Below, one piece after another: positions 8,266-16,761 of a stretch of 21,501 nucleotides of DNA. This stretch comes from Thiohalocapsa sp964524185 (GTDB taxonomy: Bacteria; Pseudomonadota; Gammaproteobacteria; Chromatiales; Chromatiaceae). A program made the translations under genes and the position numbers. Position 1 is the stretch's first letter, and every line of letters starts with the position of its first letter. The notes beneath the pieces are model-generated. The model saw only the letters and a program-made list of their open reading frames with translations, ran no database searches and had not been told where the DNA came from. The stretch is from the NCBI GenBank assembly GCA_964524185.1, contig CAZGCI010000071.1, forward strand, positions 1-21,501, in the 5' to 3' direction.

Positions 8266-8575
8266 GCGGAAGAATTCAACCTAACAAGACCAGTTGGACG
8301 GCAACGCGAGGGGGTTGTCGTTGTCGAAGGCGCTTCCGCCACCGACCGTCGCGACGGGTAGACGACAAACCCCGCCGCGCCCCACCGCGCTCCGCACAGC
8401 GCGACGCGACGAACCCCTTAATGGGCCAACGGCGGACGCGCCAGTATAGGCGGCGGCCGGGGCCGCCTGCTTTACCGGCTTACCGCCGCCGCGTAGCATC
8501 CCGGGTTTTAATCTTGGGGCGGGCTGCGGCGATGAGCGTCGCGCAGCCGCCGAAGCCCCGTCAGGAGACTGAGCC
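8266..8575. promoter_or_regulatory. 310-bp divergent intergenic region between SGNH-hydrolase and trxB
   Basis: It should hold the promoters for both the leftward SGNH-ftsK-lolA-ribE unit and the rightward trxB gene. The sequence is GC-rich with one hairpin (AGGCGGC / GCCGCCT, 8448-8468, 7-nt loop) and a short T/A-rich patch near 8505-8515. I see no convincing -35/-10 pair and no gene. Confidence 0.5.
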
Positions 8576-9538
8576 ATGAGCGAAACCAAACACTGCCGGC
8601 TGCTGATCCTCGGCTCCGGCCCCGCGGGCTACGCGGCCGCCGTCTACGCGGCCCGCGCCAACCTCAGCCCGGTGCTGGTGACTGGCCTGGAACAGGGCGG
8701 CCAGCTGATGACGACCACCGATGTCGACAACTGGCCGGGCGACCCGGACGGCGTCCTCGGCCCTGACCTCATGGAACGCATGCGCAAGCACGCGGAGCGC
8801 TTCGAGACCGAGCTCATCATGGATCAGATCAACGCCGTGGATCTCGCCAAGCGCCCCTTCGAACTCAAGGGCGACAGCGCCACCTACACCTGCGACGCGC
8901 TGATCATTGCCACAGGCGCCAGCGCGAAGTACCTCGGACTGCCTTCTGAGGATGCCTTCAAGGGCCGCGGCGTCTCCGCCTGCGCCACCTGCGACGGCTT
9001 TTTCTATCGCGGGCAAAAGGTCGCCGTCATCGGCGGCGGCAACACGGCGGTGGAAGAGGCCCTGTACCTGTCGAACATCGCCTCCGAGGTGACCCTGGTG
9101 CACCGCCGTGACGCCCTGCGGGCCGAGAAGATCTTGCAACAGAAGCTCTTCGAGAAGGCTGAGCACGGCAACGTGCGTCTCGCCTGGCATCATGTGTTGG
9201 ACGAGGTCCTAGGGGACGCCAGCGGCGTGACCGGTATTCGCATCAAAAACGTCAAGGACGAGACCAGTGAAGAGCTCGATCTGCATGGCGTCTTCATCGC
9301 CATCGGCCACCAACCGAACACCCAGATCTTCGAGGGGCAGCTGGACATGGCAGGCGGCTACATCAAGGTCAAGAGCGGCGTGAACGGCAACGCCACCGCC
9401 ACTTCCATACCCGGCGTCTTCGCCGCCGGCGATGTCATGGACCACGTCTACCGCCAAGCCATTACCTCCGCCGGCACCGGCTGCATGGCGGCGCTAGACG
9501 CCGAAAAGTTCCTGGACGAGGCGCCCCAAAAGGGCTAG
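8576..9538 (+). CDS. trxB: Thioredoxin-disulfide reductase
   Basis: FAD enzyme that moves electrons from NADPH to thioredoxin in the cytoplasm, supporting ribonucleotide reductase and disulfide turnover. The 320-residue length fits the low-Mr bacterial family. FAD-binding GSGPAGYAAA lies at residues 13-22. The redox-active CATC is Cys136-Ala-Thr-Cys139. The NADPH-binding GGGNTAVEEA is at about 153-162, followed by HRRDALRAEK (176-185), whose basic residues bind the 2'-phosphate. The C-terminal FAD motif is GVFAAGDVMD, ending in an ITSAGTGCMAAL segment. The ATG has AGGAGA about 7 nt upstream. Its nearness to ftsK/lolA and aat matches the E. coli neighbourhood, with lrp and cydCD missing here. 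Confidence 0.97.
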   Translation: MSETKHCRLLILGSGPAGYAAAVYAARANLSPVLVTGLEQGGQLMTTTDVDNWPGDPDGVLGPDLMERMRKHAERFETELIMDQINAVDLAKRPFELKGDSATYTCDALIIATGASAKYLGLPSEDAFKGRGVSACATCDGFFYRGQKVAVIGGGNTAVEEALYLSNIASEVTLVHRRDALRAEKILQQKLFEKAEHGNVRLAWHHVLDEVLGDASGVTGIRIKNVKDETSEELDLHGVFIAIGHQPNTQIFEGQLDMAGGYIKVKSGVNGNATATSIPGVFAAGDVMDHVYRQAITSAGTGCMAALDAEKFLDEAPQKG

Positions 9539-9677
9539 GCCCGACGGCTCCGCGCGAGATAAACCAGGCGTCGGCTTCCCGGTTGCCGCAGGAACGCAGC
9601 GCTCTCGGCAGCCCCCGCTGTCCAGGCTCAGCGCCGGCCCCTACCCGCCGCGCCCGGCCGTTTCAGGAGCAACAACC

Positions 9678-9962
9678 GTGAACCGCCAGAGCTTTCCGAC
9701 CCTCGCACTGCTGGTTTCGGTTCCACTGGTGGCCGTTCTCATCGCCGGCGGCGGCCTCGCCGGCGGACCGTCGCCGGTACCGCTGTTGGCGCTGCTGCTG
9801 ATCGCCGAGTTTGGCCTGATCATCAACGCCGTCGCGGCCTACCTCGGTGTCGGGTCGCTGCGCCAGCACCCGCGGCGCCGGCTGGCTAGCCTGCGCTTGG
9901 CAGCGAATATGGCGCTGGCGCTGGGCTTCGGCGCCAGCCTGTTCGCCTTCTGGCCGCTCTAA
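9678..9962 (+). CDS. Small membrane protein of unknown function (94 aa)
   Basis: I do not recognise a named family. The protein is almost entirely hydrophobic, with three predicted membrane segments at about residues 8-28, 33-57 and 72-92, and a basic loop (RQHPRRRLASLR, about 62-73) between the second and third. The last residues are FAFWPL. The start is a GTG at 9678 with AGGAGC about 6 nt upstream, which is good evidence that it is translated. It lies 139 bp after trxB and 183 bp before the FemAB-like gene, all on the plus strand. A role linked to its neighbours cannot be inferred from sequence alone. Confidence 0.7.
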   Translation: MNRQSFPTLALLVSVPLVAVLIAGGGLAGGPSPVPLLALLLIAEFGLIINAVAAYLGVGSLRQHPRRRLASLRLAANMALALGFGASLFAFWPL

Positions 9963-10071
9963 CATCGCCGCAGGCTTTGCGACACGCCAAAGCGCCCATA
10001 CCGTGACTCTGCGGGGCGATGCCCAGCCAGTCGACCGAACGACTTTGCGGCCTGCCCCAAATCTGCCGCGG

Positions 10072-10085
10072 GCGCCTGCAGGCGC
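10072..10085. promoter_or_regulatory. 14-bp perfect palindrome GCGCCTGCAGGCGC
   Basis: A perfect palindrome centred on a CTGCAG core, in the 183-bp gap before the FemAB-like gene. It could be an operator or a short hairpin, but GC-rich DNA yields such palindromes by chance and no T-run follows. Confidence 0.2.
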
Positions 10086-10145
10086 TCGCCGGCGTCGCCC
10101 GCAACACCAGCGGGTCTTGTTTTCAACCTGTGAGGCCGGCAGCGG

Positions 10146-11372
10146 ATGTATCGACTCACGACCCTCGCGTCCATGGATCAAATCGCGGCTGGAGACTGGA
10201 ATCGGCTGGCCGGCAATGACCTGCCACACCTCCGGCACGAGTTCCTCGCTGCCATGGAACACCATGGCTGCGTCGGCGAGCGTTTCGGCTGGCTGCCGCA
10301 GCACTTGGTGCTGCGCGACGCACAGGACCGGGCGGTGGCCGCGGCGCCCTGCTATCTCAAATTCAATTCCTACGGCGAGTTCGTCTTCGACTGGGCCTGG
10401 GCAGATGCCTACCGCCGCGCCGGCGCGCGCTACTACCCCAAGCTCGTCGTCGCCTCGCCCTACACACCCGCAACGGGACTGCGCATCCTCACCGGCGACA
10501 GCCCGGAGCGCCCGGCGCTCGCGGCGGCGATGATTCAGGGGTCGGTGCAGGTGGCTGAGCGCCTCGGGGTGTCCGGCCTCCACTGGCTCTTCACCAGCGA
10601 CACCGAGACCGAGTGGGCACGGGAACAGGGATTCATGCCGCGACTGGGCTGCCAGTTTCATTGGCAGAACCACGACTACGCAAGCTTCGATGACTTCGTG
10701 GGCGCCTTCTCCGCGGAGAAGCGCAAAAAGGTCAAACGTGAGCGCCGCCGCGTTGCCGAATCCGGCATTCGCCTCCGGCGGGTGCGCGGCGATGCAGTCA
10801 CGCCGGATGAATGGCGCATCTTCCACCAGCTGTACGAAGACACCTTCGACAAGCGCGGCGGCCTGCCCACCCTGAGTCTGCCCTTCTTCGAGGAGATCGG
10901 CAGCACCATGGGCGAGCAGCTGCTTTTAGTGCTTGCCGAGGAGACTGGGCCAAGCGGCGGGCGTATCGTTGCGGCGGCCTTTTGCCTGATGGGCGCCAAC
11001 AGCCTCTACGGCCGGCATTGGGGCTGTTTCAAGGACTACCACAGCCTGCATTTTGAGGCTTGCTACTATCAGGGTCTGGAGCATTGCATCGAGCAGGGTC
11101 TCGCGCGGTTCGAGCCGGGTGCGCAGGGTGAGCACAAGGTGGCACGCGGCTTTCTGCCCACGCGGACATGGTCGGCCCACTGGATCGCAGATGCGCGCTT
11201 TCGCCAGCCCATTGGTGCCTTCCTCGAGCACGAGATCGACGCCGTGGAGGACTACATCGAAGAGATGAGCACCCACAGCCCCTATAAGGCCGTCAGCACC
11301 GGTCAGCCGCCTCATCAGACCGACCACCAGACCGGCCATCAGACCGGCGGCGCGAAACCGGCCAAGGCATGA
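10146..11372 (+). CDS. FemAB/GNAT-like protein, DUF482 (COG3146) family
   Basis: A 408-residue protein of the proteobacterial family often labelled peptidogalycan biosynthesis or GNAT N-acetyltransferase. It has the double-GNAT architecture of FemX-type aminoacyl-tRNA-dependent transferases; its true substrate is not established. Recognisable parts are the N-terminal HEFLAAMEHHGCVG, YGEFVFDWAWADAY, YYPKLVVASPYTPATG, FSAEKRKKVKRERR (about residues 192-205), LYEDTFDKRGGLP, and the C-terminal half with YGRHWGCFKDYHSLHFEACYYQGLEHCI followed by FEPGAQGEHKVARGF. It is soluble, with no signal. The C-terminal tail carries an HQT repeat. GAGG lies about 10 nt upstream of the ATG. Its stop overlaps the ATG of a tiny reading frame leading into aat. 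Confidence 0.88.
   Translation: MYRLTTLASMDQIAAGDWNRLAGNDLPHLRHEFLAAMEHHGCVGERFGWLPQHLVLRDAQDRAVAAAPCYLKFNSYGEFVFDWAWADAYRRAGARYYPKLVVASPYTPATGLRILTGDSPERPALAAAMIQGSVQVAERLGVSGLHWLFTSDTETEWAREQGFMPRLGCQFHWQNHDYASFDDFVGAFSAEKRKKVKRERRRVAESGIRLRRVRGDAVTPDEWRIFHQLYEDTFDKRGGLPTLSLPFFEEIGSTMGEQLLLVLAEETGPSGGRIVAAAFCLMGANSLYGRHWGCFKDYHSLHFEACYYQGLEHCIEQGLARFEPGAQGEHKVARGFLPTRTWSAHWIADARFRQPIGAFLEHEIDAVEDYIEEMSTHSPYKAVSTGQPPHQTDHQTGHQTGGAKPAKA
11313..11348 (+). repeat. Three 12-bp tandem units at the 3' end of the FemAB-like gene
   Basis: Three near-identical 12-nt units (CAYCAGACCGRC pattern) encode HQTD, HQTG and HQTG; a degenerate copy may precede them at 11301-11312. The repeat lies in the poorly conserved C-terminal tail and keeps the frame at any copy number. 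Confidence 0.75.
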
Positions 11373-11385
11373 TCCCCTTTCGAGT

Positions 11386-11389
<4 letters not shown>
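11369..11389 (+). other. Six-codon minicistron bridging the FemAB-like stop and the aat start
   Basis: ATG at 11369 overlaps the upstream TGA stop (ATGA). The frame reads Met-Ile-Pro-Phe-Arg-Val and stops at TGA 11387-11389, which overlaps the TTG start of aat (TTGA). This may be a chance arrangement or a coupling leader by stop-restart translation. No protein evidence exists. Confidence 0.35.
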
Positions 11390-12151
<762 letters not shown>

Positions 12152-12162
<11 letters not shown>

Positions 12163-12913
12163 TCGCCCCGCCCGCGGCGACCTTCAGCTCTACCTCACGG
12201 GCGAGCATGAGTGCTCATACATCGACGGCCTGCGCGCCCGCACGCTGTTTGTCGACCCGCTTGCCCACATCGACGCCGCACGTGCCGAATGGCTGCAACA
12301 GATCGGCTTCCGCCGCAGTGGTCAGCACTTCTACCGTCCTGCCTGCCGCGGCTGCCAGTGCTGCATTCCCGTGCGGGTGCCGGTGGAGGCCTTCACGCCC
12401 AACCGGTCACAACGACGCAACGCGGCGCGCAATGATGCCGAGCTCAGCGTCGTTATCCGCCCCGCAACCCTCGTGCCCGAGCACTACCAGCTTTATGAGC
12501 GCTATCTGCTGCATCGACATGGCGACGGCGACATGGCCGACGATGTCTCGGTGGAGACCTATGCGCGTTTCTTGCTGGCGCCCTGGGGCGGCCGCACCCG
12601 CTTCCTGGAGATGCGCCGGCAGGTCAACGGCGAGAGCCGCCTCGTGGGCGTCGCCGTCACCGACTTCTTCAGCGATGGTCTCTCCGCCGTCTACACCTTC
12701 TTCGACCCGGAGGAAGCCCACCGCGCCCCCGGGACCTACGCAGTCCTGCGACAGATTCGCGAAGCGCGACGCTTGCGGCTCGACTACGTCTACTTGGGCT
12801 ACTGGATCGGTGCAAGCCGCAAGATGTCGTACAAGGACGGCTACCGGCCTATCGAGGCCTGGGACGGCCGCGAGTGGCGCTGCTATGCCAAGGACGAGCC
12901 GATACGGTTTTAG
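12152..12913 (+). CDS. bpt: Aspartate/glutamate leucyltransferase (Bpt, formerly arginyltransferase-like)
   Basis: Transfers Leu from Leu-tRNA to proteins with N-terminal Asp or Glu, feeding the same N-degron route as Aat. The 253-residue protein has the ATE-type N-terminal Cys region: HECSYIDGLRARTLFVDP (about residues 19-36) and the cluster FYRPACRGCQCCIPVRVP (61-78), where the conserved Cys residues lie. Further family motifs are RSQRRNAARN, YERYLLHRH, GVAVTDFFSDGLSAVYTFFDP and the C-terminal YLGYWIGASRKMSYKDGYRP. GGAGG lies 6 nt before the ATG. It overlaps aat by 11 bp in another frame, implying translational coupling. The next gene is convergent. Confidence 0.95.
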
Positions 12914-13021
12914 CGCGGTGCTGCCTGAGACCGACGAGCCACTGGGGGGCGCTGGCAAGCCAGCAGGTAGTTCACTGGCCAGAGCCGAGGATTTCTGAAC
13001 GCGTCCCGCACCGGCGGCAGG

Positions 13022-14152
13022 TCACGTGAAGAGTGTGAGTACACCGGTGTAGCCATAGAGCCTGTCGCGGGAGATCTCCCCGTTGGCGTAGAAGCCCACC
13101 AGGGGGAAGTCACCGAGCTCGTCACGGATCTGCTTGAGCTCCTCGGAGTCGTCCCCGAAGAGGTTGGTGCCGCGGCCCAAGCAGGACACGTAGACGCCGC
13201 CCCGGGGGGGGCCGTCGAGGCGGGCTTTCAAATGGGTCAGCATGCGCCCGAGATCTTCCCGGGCGGTCTCGGCGTCGCGACGGCAGAACATCACCTCTTG
13301 GCCCTGCTCCACGTGGTCGCCGATGGCGAGCAACTTCTTGTTGGTATCGGCGCCGATGAGGTTGCGCACCAGGTAATCGGCGGTGTCTGAGCCAGGGATC
13401 GGCAAGCCGGCGAAGATGGTACCGCCGATGCGGGAGATATCCTGCGCCAGCTCCTCCCCGATGTCTTCCTTGAAGACGTCGAGCGCCGGGCGGTTGTCCA
13501 AGCCAATTAGGATGTTGCGCTGGCACTCGGTGATGCTGCGGTGCGGGCCGATGGGCGTGCAGCCCTGGCTCAGATTGGTCTGCACACCCACGGCGTCGCT
13601 GAACATGACGCCGGCGACGCCGCCCTCCGTGACACCGTCCGCCACCAGCCTGGCGGCGTCATGGGCGCTGGCGAGACCACCCACCAGAAAGCCGGTGGCG
13701 GTGCGGGCGGCCAATTGCTCGATGAGACCTTCCGTGGCCGGATTGGACGGATCCCCGTGCACCAGCCCGAGGAACGGCTGCGCGTTGCCGAGCCAGTCCT
13801 GCTGGATCGCGTCGTAAGCGTGCAGATCCGACGTGACGGTGGGGAAGACGCGAAAGGTGTTCTCCGGAAATTCGGCCACCATGGCAGCGATTGCCGGTTG
13901 CTCGTAGTACTCGACACCTGTTGCGCAGATGCCAATACCAACGGCACCGACCCAGTGCGCCACCGCGGTGGCGTCCTGAAGCAGGGCGAGCACCTCCTCG
14001 AGCGAGGCATTCACCGCGTCTGTCACGTACAGGAACCCGAGCCGGCTCATACCGGGGCCGGGTGCGGGCAGGGAGCCCAGACCCGCCACGACATGCGAGA
14101 GGGCATCGCGCCAATCGTCCGCAGCGGCGTGGGCGTAGGGGAAAGAGGTCAT
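13022..14152 (-). CDS. FIST-domain protein (FIST N plus FIST C)
   Basis: A 376-residue soluble protein of the FIST family, thought to sense small molecules such as amino acids for signalling. The first half (about 35-225, LGFLYVTDAVNASLEEVLALL, then GAVGIGICATGVEYYE and a GLASAHDAARLVADG segment) fits FIST_N, and the second half (about 225-370, with NRPALDVF, GDHVEQGQEVMFCRRD, GVYVSCLGRGTNLFG, PLVGFYANGEI) fits FIST_C. FIST proteins often sit next to, or are fused to, histidine kinases or cyclic-di-GMP enzymes; here it is alone between bpt (convergent) and parE (upstream, same strand, 174-bp gap). GGAG lies 5 nt before the ATG. Its ligand and output are unknown. Confidence 0.88.
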   Translation of the reverse strand: MTSFPYAHAAADDWRDALSHVVAGLGSLPAPGPGMSRLGFLYVTDAVNASLEEVLALLQDATAVAHWVGAVGIGICATGVEYYEQPAIAAMVAEFPENTFRVFPTVTSDLHAYDAIQQDWLGNAQPFLGLVHGDPSNPATEGLIEQLAARTATGFLVGGLASAHDAARLVADGVTEGGVAGVMFSDAVGVQTNLSQGCTPIGPHRSITECQRNILIGLDNRPALDVFKEDIGEELAQDISRIGGTIFAGLPIPGSDTADYLVRNLIGADTNKKLLAIGDHVEQGQEVMFCRRDAETAREDLGRMLTHLKARLDGPPRGGVYVSCLGRGTNLFGDDSEELKQIRDELGDFPLVGFYANGEISRDRLYGYTGVLTLFT

Positions 14153-14309
14153 AGCGACTCCATGAGCTGTTTTCGGCGAGCGACGGAGGTGGCTGCTGTG
14201 GCGGTGGTGGCGCTTTGCGCCTGGCGACGCACGACCGCCGTGCTGAGTCGCGCGGCGTACGCCGAGGTGCGCACTTGCGTCAGGGGCCGGTTTGCTCAGC
14301 GCAGACGCA

Positions 14310-14323
14310 CCCGAGCATTCGGG
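14310..14323 (-). terminator. Weak hairpin just past the parE stop (CCCGA-GCAT-TCGGG)
   Basis: A 5-bp stem with a 4-nt loop lies immediately downstream of the parE stop on the minus strand, without a T-run. It might mark the transcript end or be chance; FIST could still be co-transcribed with parE. Confidence 0.2.
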
Positions 14324-14326
14324 GGC

Positions 14327-16213
14327 TCAGACCTCAGCCAAGTCCCCCTTTTCCTGCAACCAGGCCCGCCGGTCGGCTGAGCGCTTCTTGGCCAACAGCA
14401 TGTCCATCAAGGTGCCGCTGTCATCGCCGGGTTCAACCGTGAGCTGCACCAGACGCCGGGTATCGGGGTGGATGGTGGTCTCGCGCAGCTGCGCGGGGTT
14501 CATCTCGCCGAGGCCCTTGAAGCGTTGCACCGTCACCTTGCCCTTGAGCTTCTCGGCGGCGATGCGGTCTAGAACGCCCTGACGCTCGGCATCGTCCAGC
14601 GCGTAGAAGACCTGCTTGCCCACGTCGATGCGATACAACGGCGGCATGGCGACGTACACGTGACCCTCCGCCACCAGCCGCGGGAAATGGCGGTAGAAGA
14701 GTGCGCACAGCAGGGTCGCGATGTGGGCACCGTCGGAGTCCGCGTCCGCGAGGATGCAGACCTTACCGAACCGCAGCCGGCTCAAGTCCTCGGAGCCAGG
14801 GTCTACGCCAATGGCGACGGCAATGTCGTGCACCTCCTGTGAGCCGAGCACCTCGGCGGGGTCCACCTCCCAGGTGTTTAGGATCTTGCCTCGCAGGGGC
14901 ATGATGGCCTGGAATTCTCGGTCACGCGCCTGTTTCGCCGAACCGCCCGCGGAGTCCCCCTCCACCAGAAAGAGCTCGCTGCGATCCGGGTCCGTGCTGG
15001 TGCAGTCGGCGAGCTTGCCGGGCAGTGCGGGCCCTTGGGTGACCTTCTTGCGAATCACCTTACGCCCGGCCCGCAGTCTGGACTGGGCGCTGGCGATGGC
15101 GAGGTCAGCGATGCGCTCGGCGTCTGCCACGTGCTCGTTCAGCCAGAGGCTAAAGGCGTCCTTGACCACTCCCGAGACGAACGCGGCACACTGTCTGGAG
15201 GAGAGGCGCTCCTTGGTCTGCCCAGAGAACTGCGGCTCCAGCAGCTTGACGGACAAGATCCAGCTGGCCCGGGCCCAGACGTCCTCCGGGGTCAGCTTGA
15301 CGCCACGGGGCAGCAGATTGCGGAACTCGCAGAATTCACGCACCGCCTCCGTGAGCCCGGTGCGCAGACCATTCACATGGGTCCCGCCCTGCACCGTCGG
15401 GATCAGGTTCACATAGCTCTCGGTGACCGGATCGCCATCCTCCGGCAGCCAGGTGACGGCCCAGGCGGCGGCCTCCGTCTCGGCCTCCATGGTGCCGATG
15501 AAGGGCGGCGCGGGGACAGTGGACAGGCCGGACAGCGCTTGCTCGAGGTAGTCCTTGAGGCCGTCGTCGTAGCACCAGGTCTGTTCCTCGCCGCTGGTCT
15601 CGTCGCGAAAGCAGACCGTCAGCCCCGGACAGAGCACCGCCTTGGCCCGCAATAGATGGGTCAGCTGGCGCGCGGAGAACCGGGGACTATCGAAGTACTT
15701 CGGGTCGGGCCAAAAATGCAGGCGGGTGCCGCTCTGGCCGCGGCCGACGCTCCCTACCTCCTCCAAAGGGGTGCGCTTGTCGCCGCTGGCGAAGGCCATG
15801 TTGTATTCCTTGCCATCGCGCTTGATCCAAACCTCCAGATGCTTGGACAAGGCGTTCACCACGGACACACCCACGCCGTGCAGCCCGCCGGAGAAGCGAT
15901 AGCTGCCGGCGTTGAACTTGCCCCCAGCGTGCAGCTTGGTCAAGATGACCTCGACGCCCGGCAGCCCCTGCTGCGGATGGATATCCACGGGCATGCCGCG
16001 ACCGTCGTCCGCCACCTCGCAGGAGCCGTCGGCGAATAAGGTCACGTCGATGCGTGTGGCATGACCCGCGAGGGCCTCATCGACGCTGTTGTCGATGACC
16101 TCCTGGGCCAGGTGGTTCGGTCGGGTGGTGTCGGTGTACATGCCCGGGCGTTTGCGCACGGGGTCGAGGCCGCTCAAGACCTCAATGGCAGAGGCGTCGT
16201 AGGTGCCTTTCAT
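14327..16213 (-). CDS. parE: DNA topoisomerase IV subunit B (ParE)
   Basis: ATPase subunit of topoisomerase IV, which with ParC separates linked daughter chromosomes. The 628-residue length matches E. coli ParE (630). The N-terminus MKGTYDASAIEVLSGLDPVRKRPGMY closely follows the E. coli one, so I start at 16213 and not at an upstream in-frame codon. GHKL motifs: EVIDNSVDEALAGHA, DDGRGMPVD and GGLHGVGVSVVNAL. The QTKERLSS segment precedes the TOPRIM domain with ELFLVEGDSAGGSAKQARD and ILADADSDGAHI. The C-terminus RRAWLQEKGDLAEV is typical of ParE; GyrB is longer. A GAGGAG site stands about 13 nt before the ATG, rather far. It is divergent from xseB. Confidence 0.97.
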   Translation of the reverse strand: MKGTYDASAIEVLSGLDPVRKRPGMYTDTTRPNHLAQEVIDNSVDEALAGHATRIDVTLFADGSCEVADDGRGMPVDIHPQQGLPGVEVILTKLHAGGKFNAGSYRFSGGLHGVGVSVVNALSKHLEVWIKRDGKEYNMAFASGDKRTPLEEVGSVGRGQSGTRLHFWPDPKYFDSPRFSARQLTHLLRAKAVLCPGLTVCFRDETSGEEQTWCYDDGLKDYLEQALSGLSTVPAPPFIGTMEAETEAAAWAVTWLPEDGDPVTESYVNLIPTVQGGTHVNGLRTGLTEAVREFCEFRNLLPRGVKLTPEDVWARASWILSVKLLEPQFSGQTKERLSSRQCAAFVSGVVKDAFSLWLNEHVADAERIADLAIASAQSRLRAGRKVIRKKVTQGPALPGKLADCTSTDPDRSELFLVEGDSAGGSAKQARDREFQAIMPLRGKILNTWEVDPAEVLGSQEVHDIAVAIGVDPGSEDLSRLRFGKVCILADADSDGAHIATLLCALFYRHFPRLVAEGHVYVAMPPLYRIDVGKQVFYALDDAERQGVLDRIAAEKLKGKVTVQRFKGLGEMNPAQLRETTIHPDTRRLVQLTVEPGDDSGTLMDMLLAKKRSADRRAWLQEKGDLAEV

Positions 16214-16342
16214 CGGCGTGGCAATACTCCTCGGCAGAGCGGTGTTCCAATCGGTGCCCGCGCTGGGCGCGGTAGGGCTGTGGCGGGTTGCGCGGGCGTC
16301 GCGCCCGGAGTCGATTCCTTGCGGTCGCGACAGGCTTGCCTG

Positions 16343-16375
16343 GGTTAAAGTAACCGGACAACCCACTAAGTTACC
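16343..16375. promoter_or_regulatory. Inverted GGTTA/TAACC motifs in the parE-xseB divergent gap
   Basis: GGTTA-AAG-TAACC at 16343-16355 is an inverted repeat, and a further GTTACC half lies at 16370-16375. This is the most AT-rich part of the 191-bp divergent gap and may be a promoter or operator. No regulator can be named. Confidence 0.3.
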
Positions 16376-16404
16376 GTAGCGTGGTCTGGTCACACAAACC
16401 GCAC

Positions 16405-16761
16405 ATGAGCAAGGCGTCCAAAACACAGCAGCCTGGTCCAGCGCAGCCTGCGGCGACAACATCCGACCCTGCAGCAGCACGCCCCGATGCGGCACACAGG
16501 CCCAACGGTGAGCAACCAGCTATCACAGAGCCGCCGCAGTTCGAGCGGGCCATGGCAGAGCTAGAGGGCCTTGTGGATCGCCTGGAGGGCGAAGACTTGA
16601 CGCTCGAGGAGTCCTTGGCCGTCTTCGAGCGCGGCATTGGCCTGACCCGCGCCTGCCAGCAGGCGCTGGACGCCGCTGAGCAACGTGTGCGCATGCTCAC
16701 CGAGCCATCAGACACTGTAGCGCCGCAGCCCTTCGACGGCAGCCTGGGCGAGGACAGATGA
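16405..16761 (+). CDS. xseB: Exodeoxyribonuclease VII small subunit
   Basis: Small subunit of exonuclease VII, which with XseA degrades single-stranded DNA. The conserved helical core is visible at about residues 45-100: FERAMAELEGLVDRLEGEDL, TLEESLAVFERGIGLTRACQQ and LDAAEQRVRML. At 118 residues it is longer than the common 70-90 because of a Pro/Ala/Gln-rich N-terminal tail that is probably disordered. I choose the ATG at 16405; a GTG at 16381 would add 8 residues, and neither has a clear ribosome site. The stop overlaps the ispA start (ATGA), the classic xseB-ispA coupling. Confidence 0.92.
   Translation: MSKASKTQQPGPAQPAATTSDPAAARPDAAHRPNGEQPAITEPPQFERAMAELEGLVDRLEGEDLTLEESLAVFERGIGLTRACQQALDAAEQRVRMLTEPSDTVAPQPFDGSLGEDR

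Noticed and set aside
9663..10826. A long minus-strand open frame (387 codons) opposite the small membrane protein and DUF482 genes
   Set aside because: It is antisense to two better supported genes, crosses intergenic DNA, and its translation has no recognisable domain; GC-rich antisense frames are often open.
12951..12964. GCTGGC-AA-GCCAGC inverted repeat between bpt and the FIST gene as a terminator
   Set aside because: The 2-nt loop is too small for a stable hairpin and no T-run follows on either strand.
14253..14264. CGGCGTACGCCG palindrome upstream of the FIST gene as an operator
   Set aside because: A single 12-bp GC-rich palindrome is expected by chance in such sequence and nothing else supports a site.
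16293..16307. CGGGCG-TCG-CGCCCG hairpin in the parE-xseB gap as a terminator
   Set aside because: It lies between divergent genes, so neither would need termination there, and no T-run is present.
14214..16495. Longer ParE starting near 16495
   Set aside because: The extra residues are unlike any ParE, whereas the ATG at 16213 gives the N-terminus and length of the E. coli protein.
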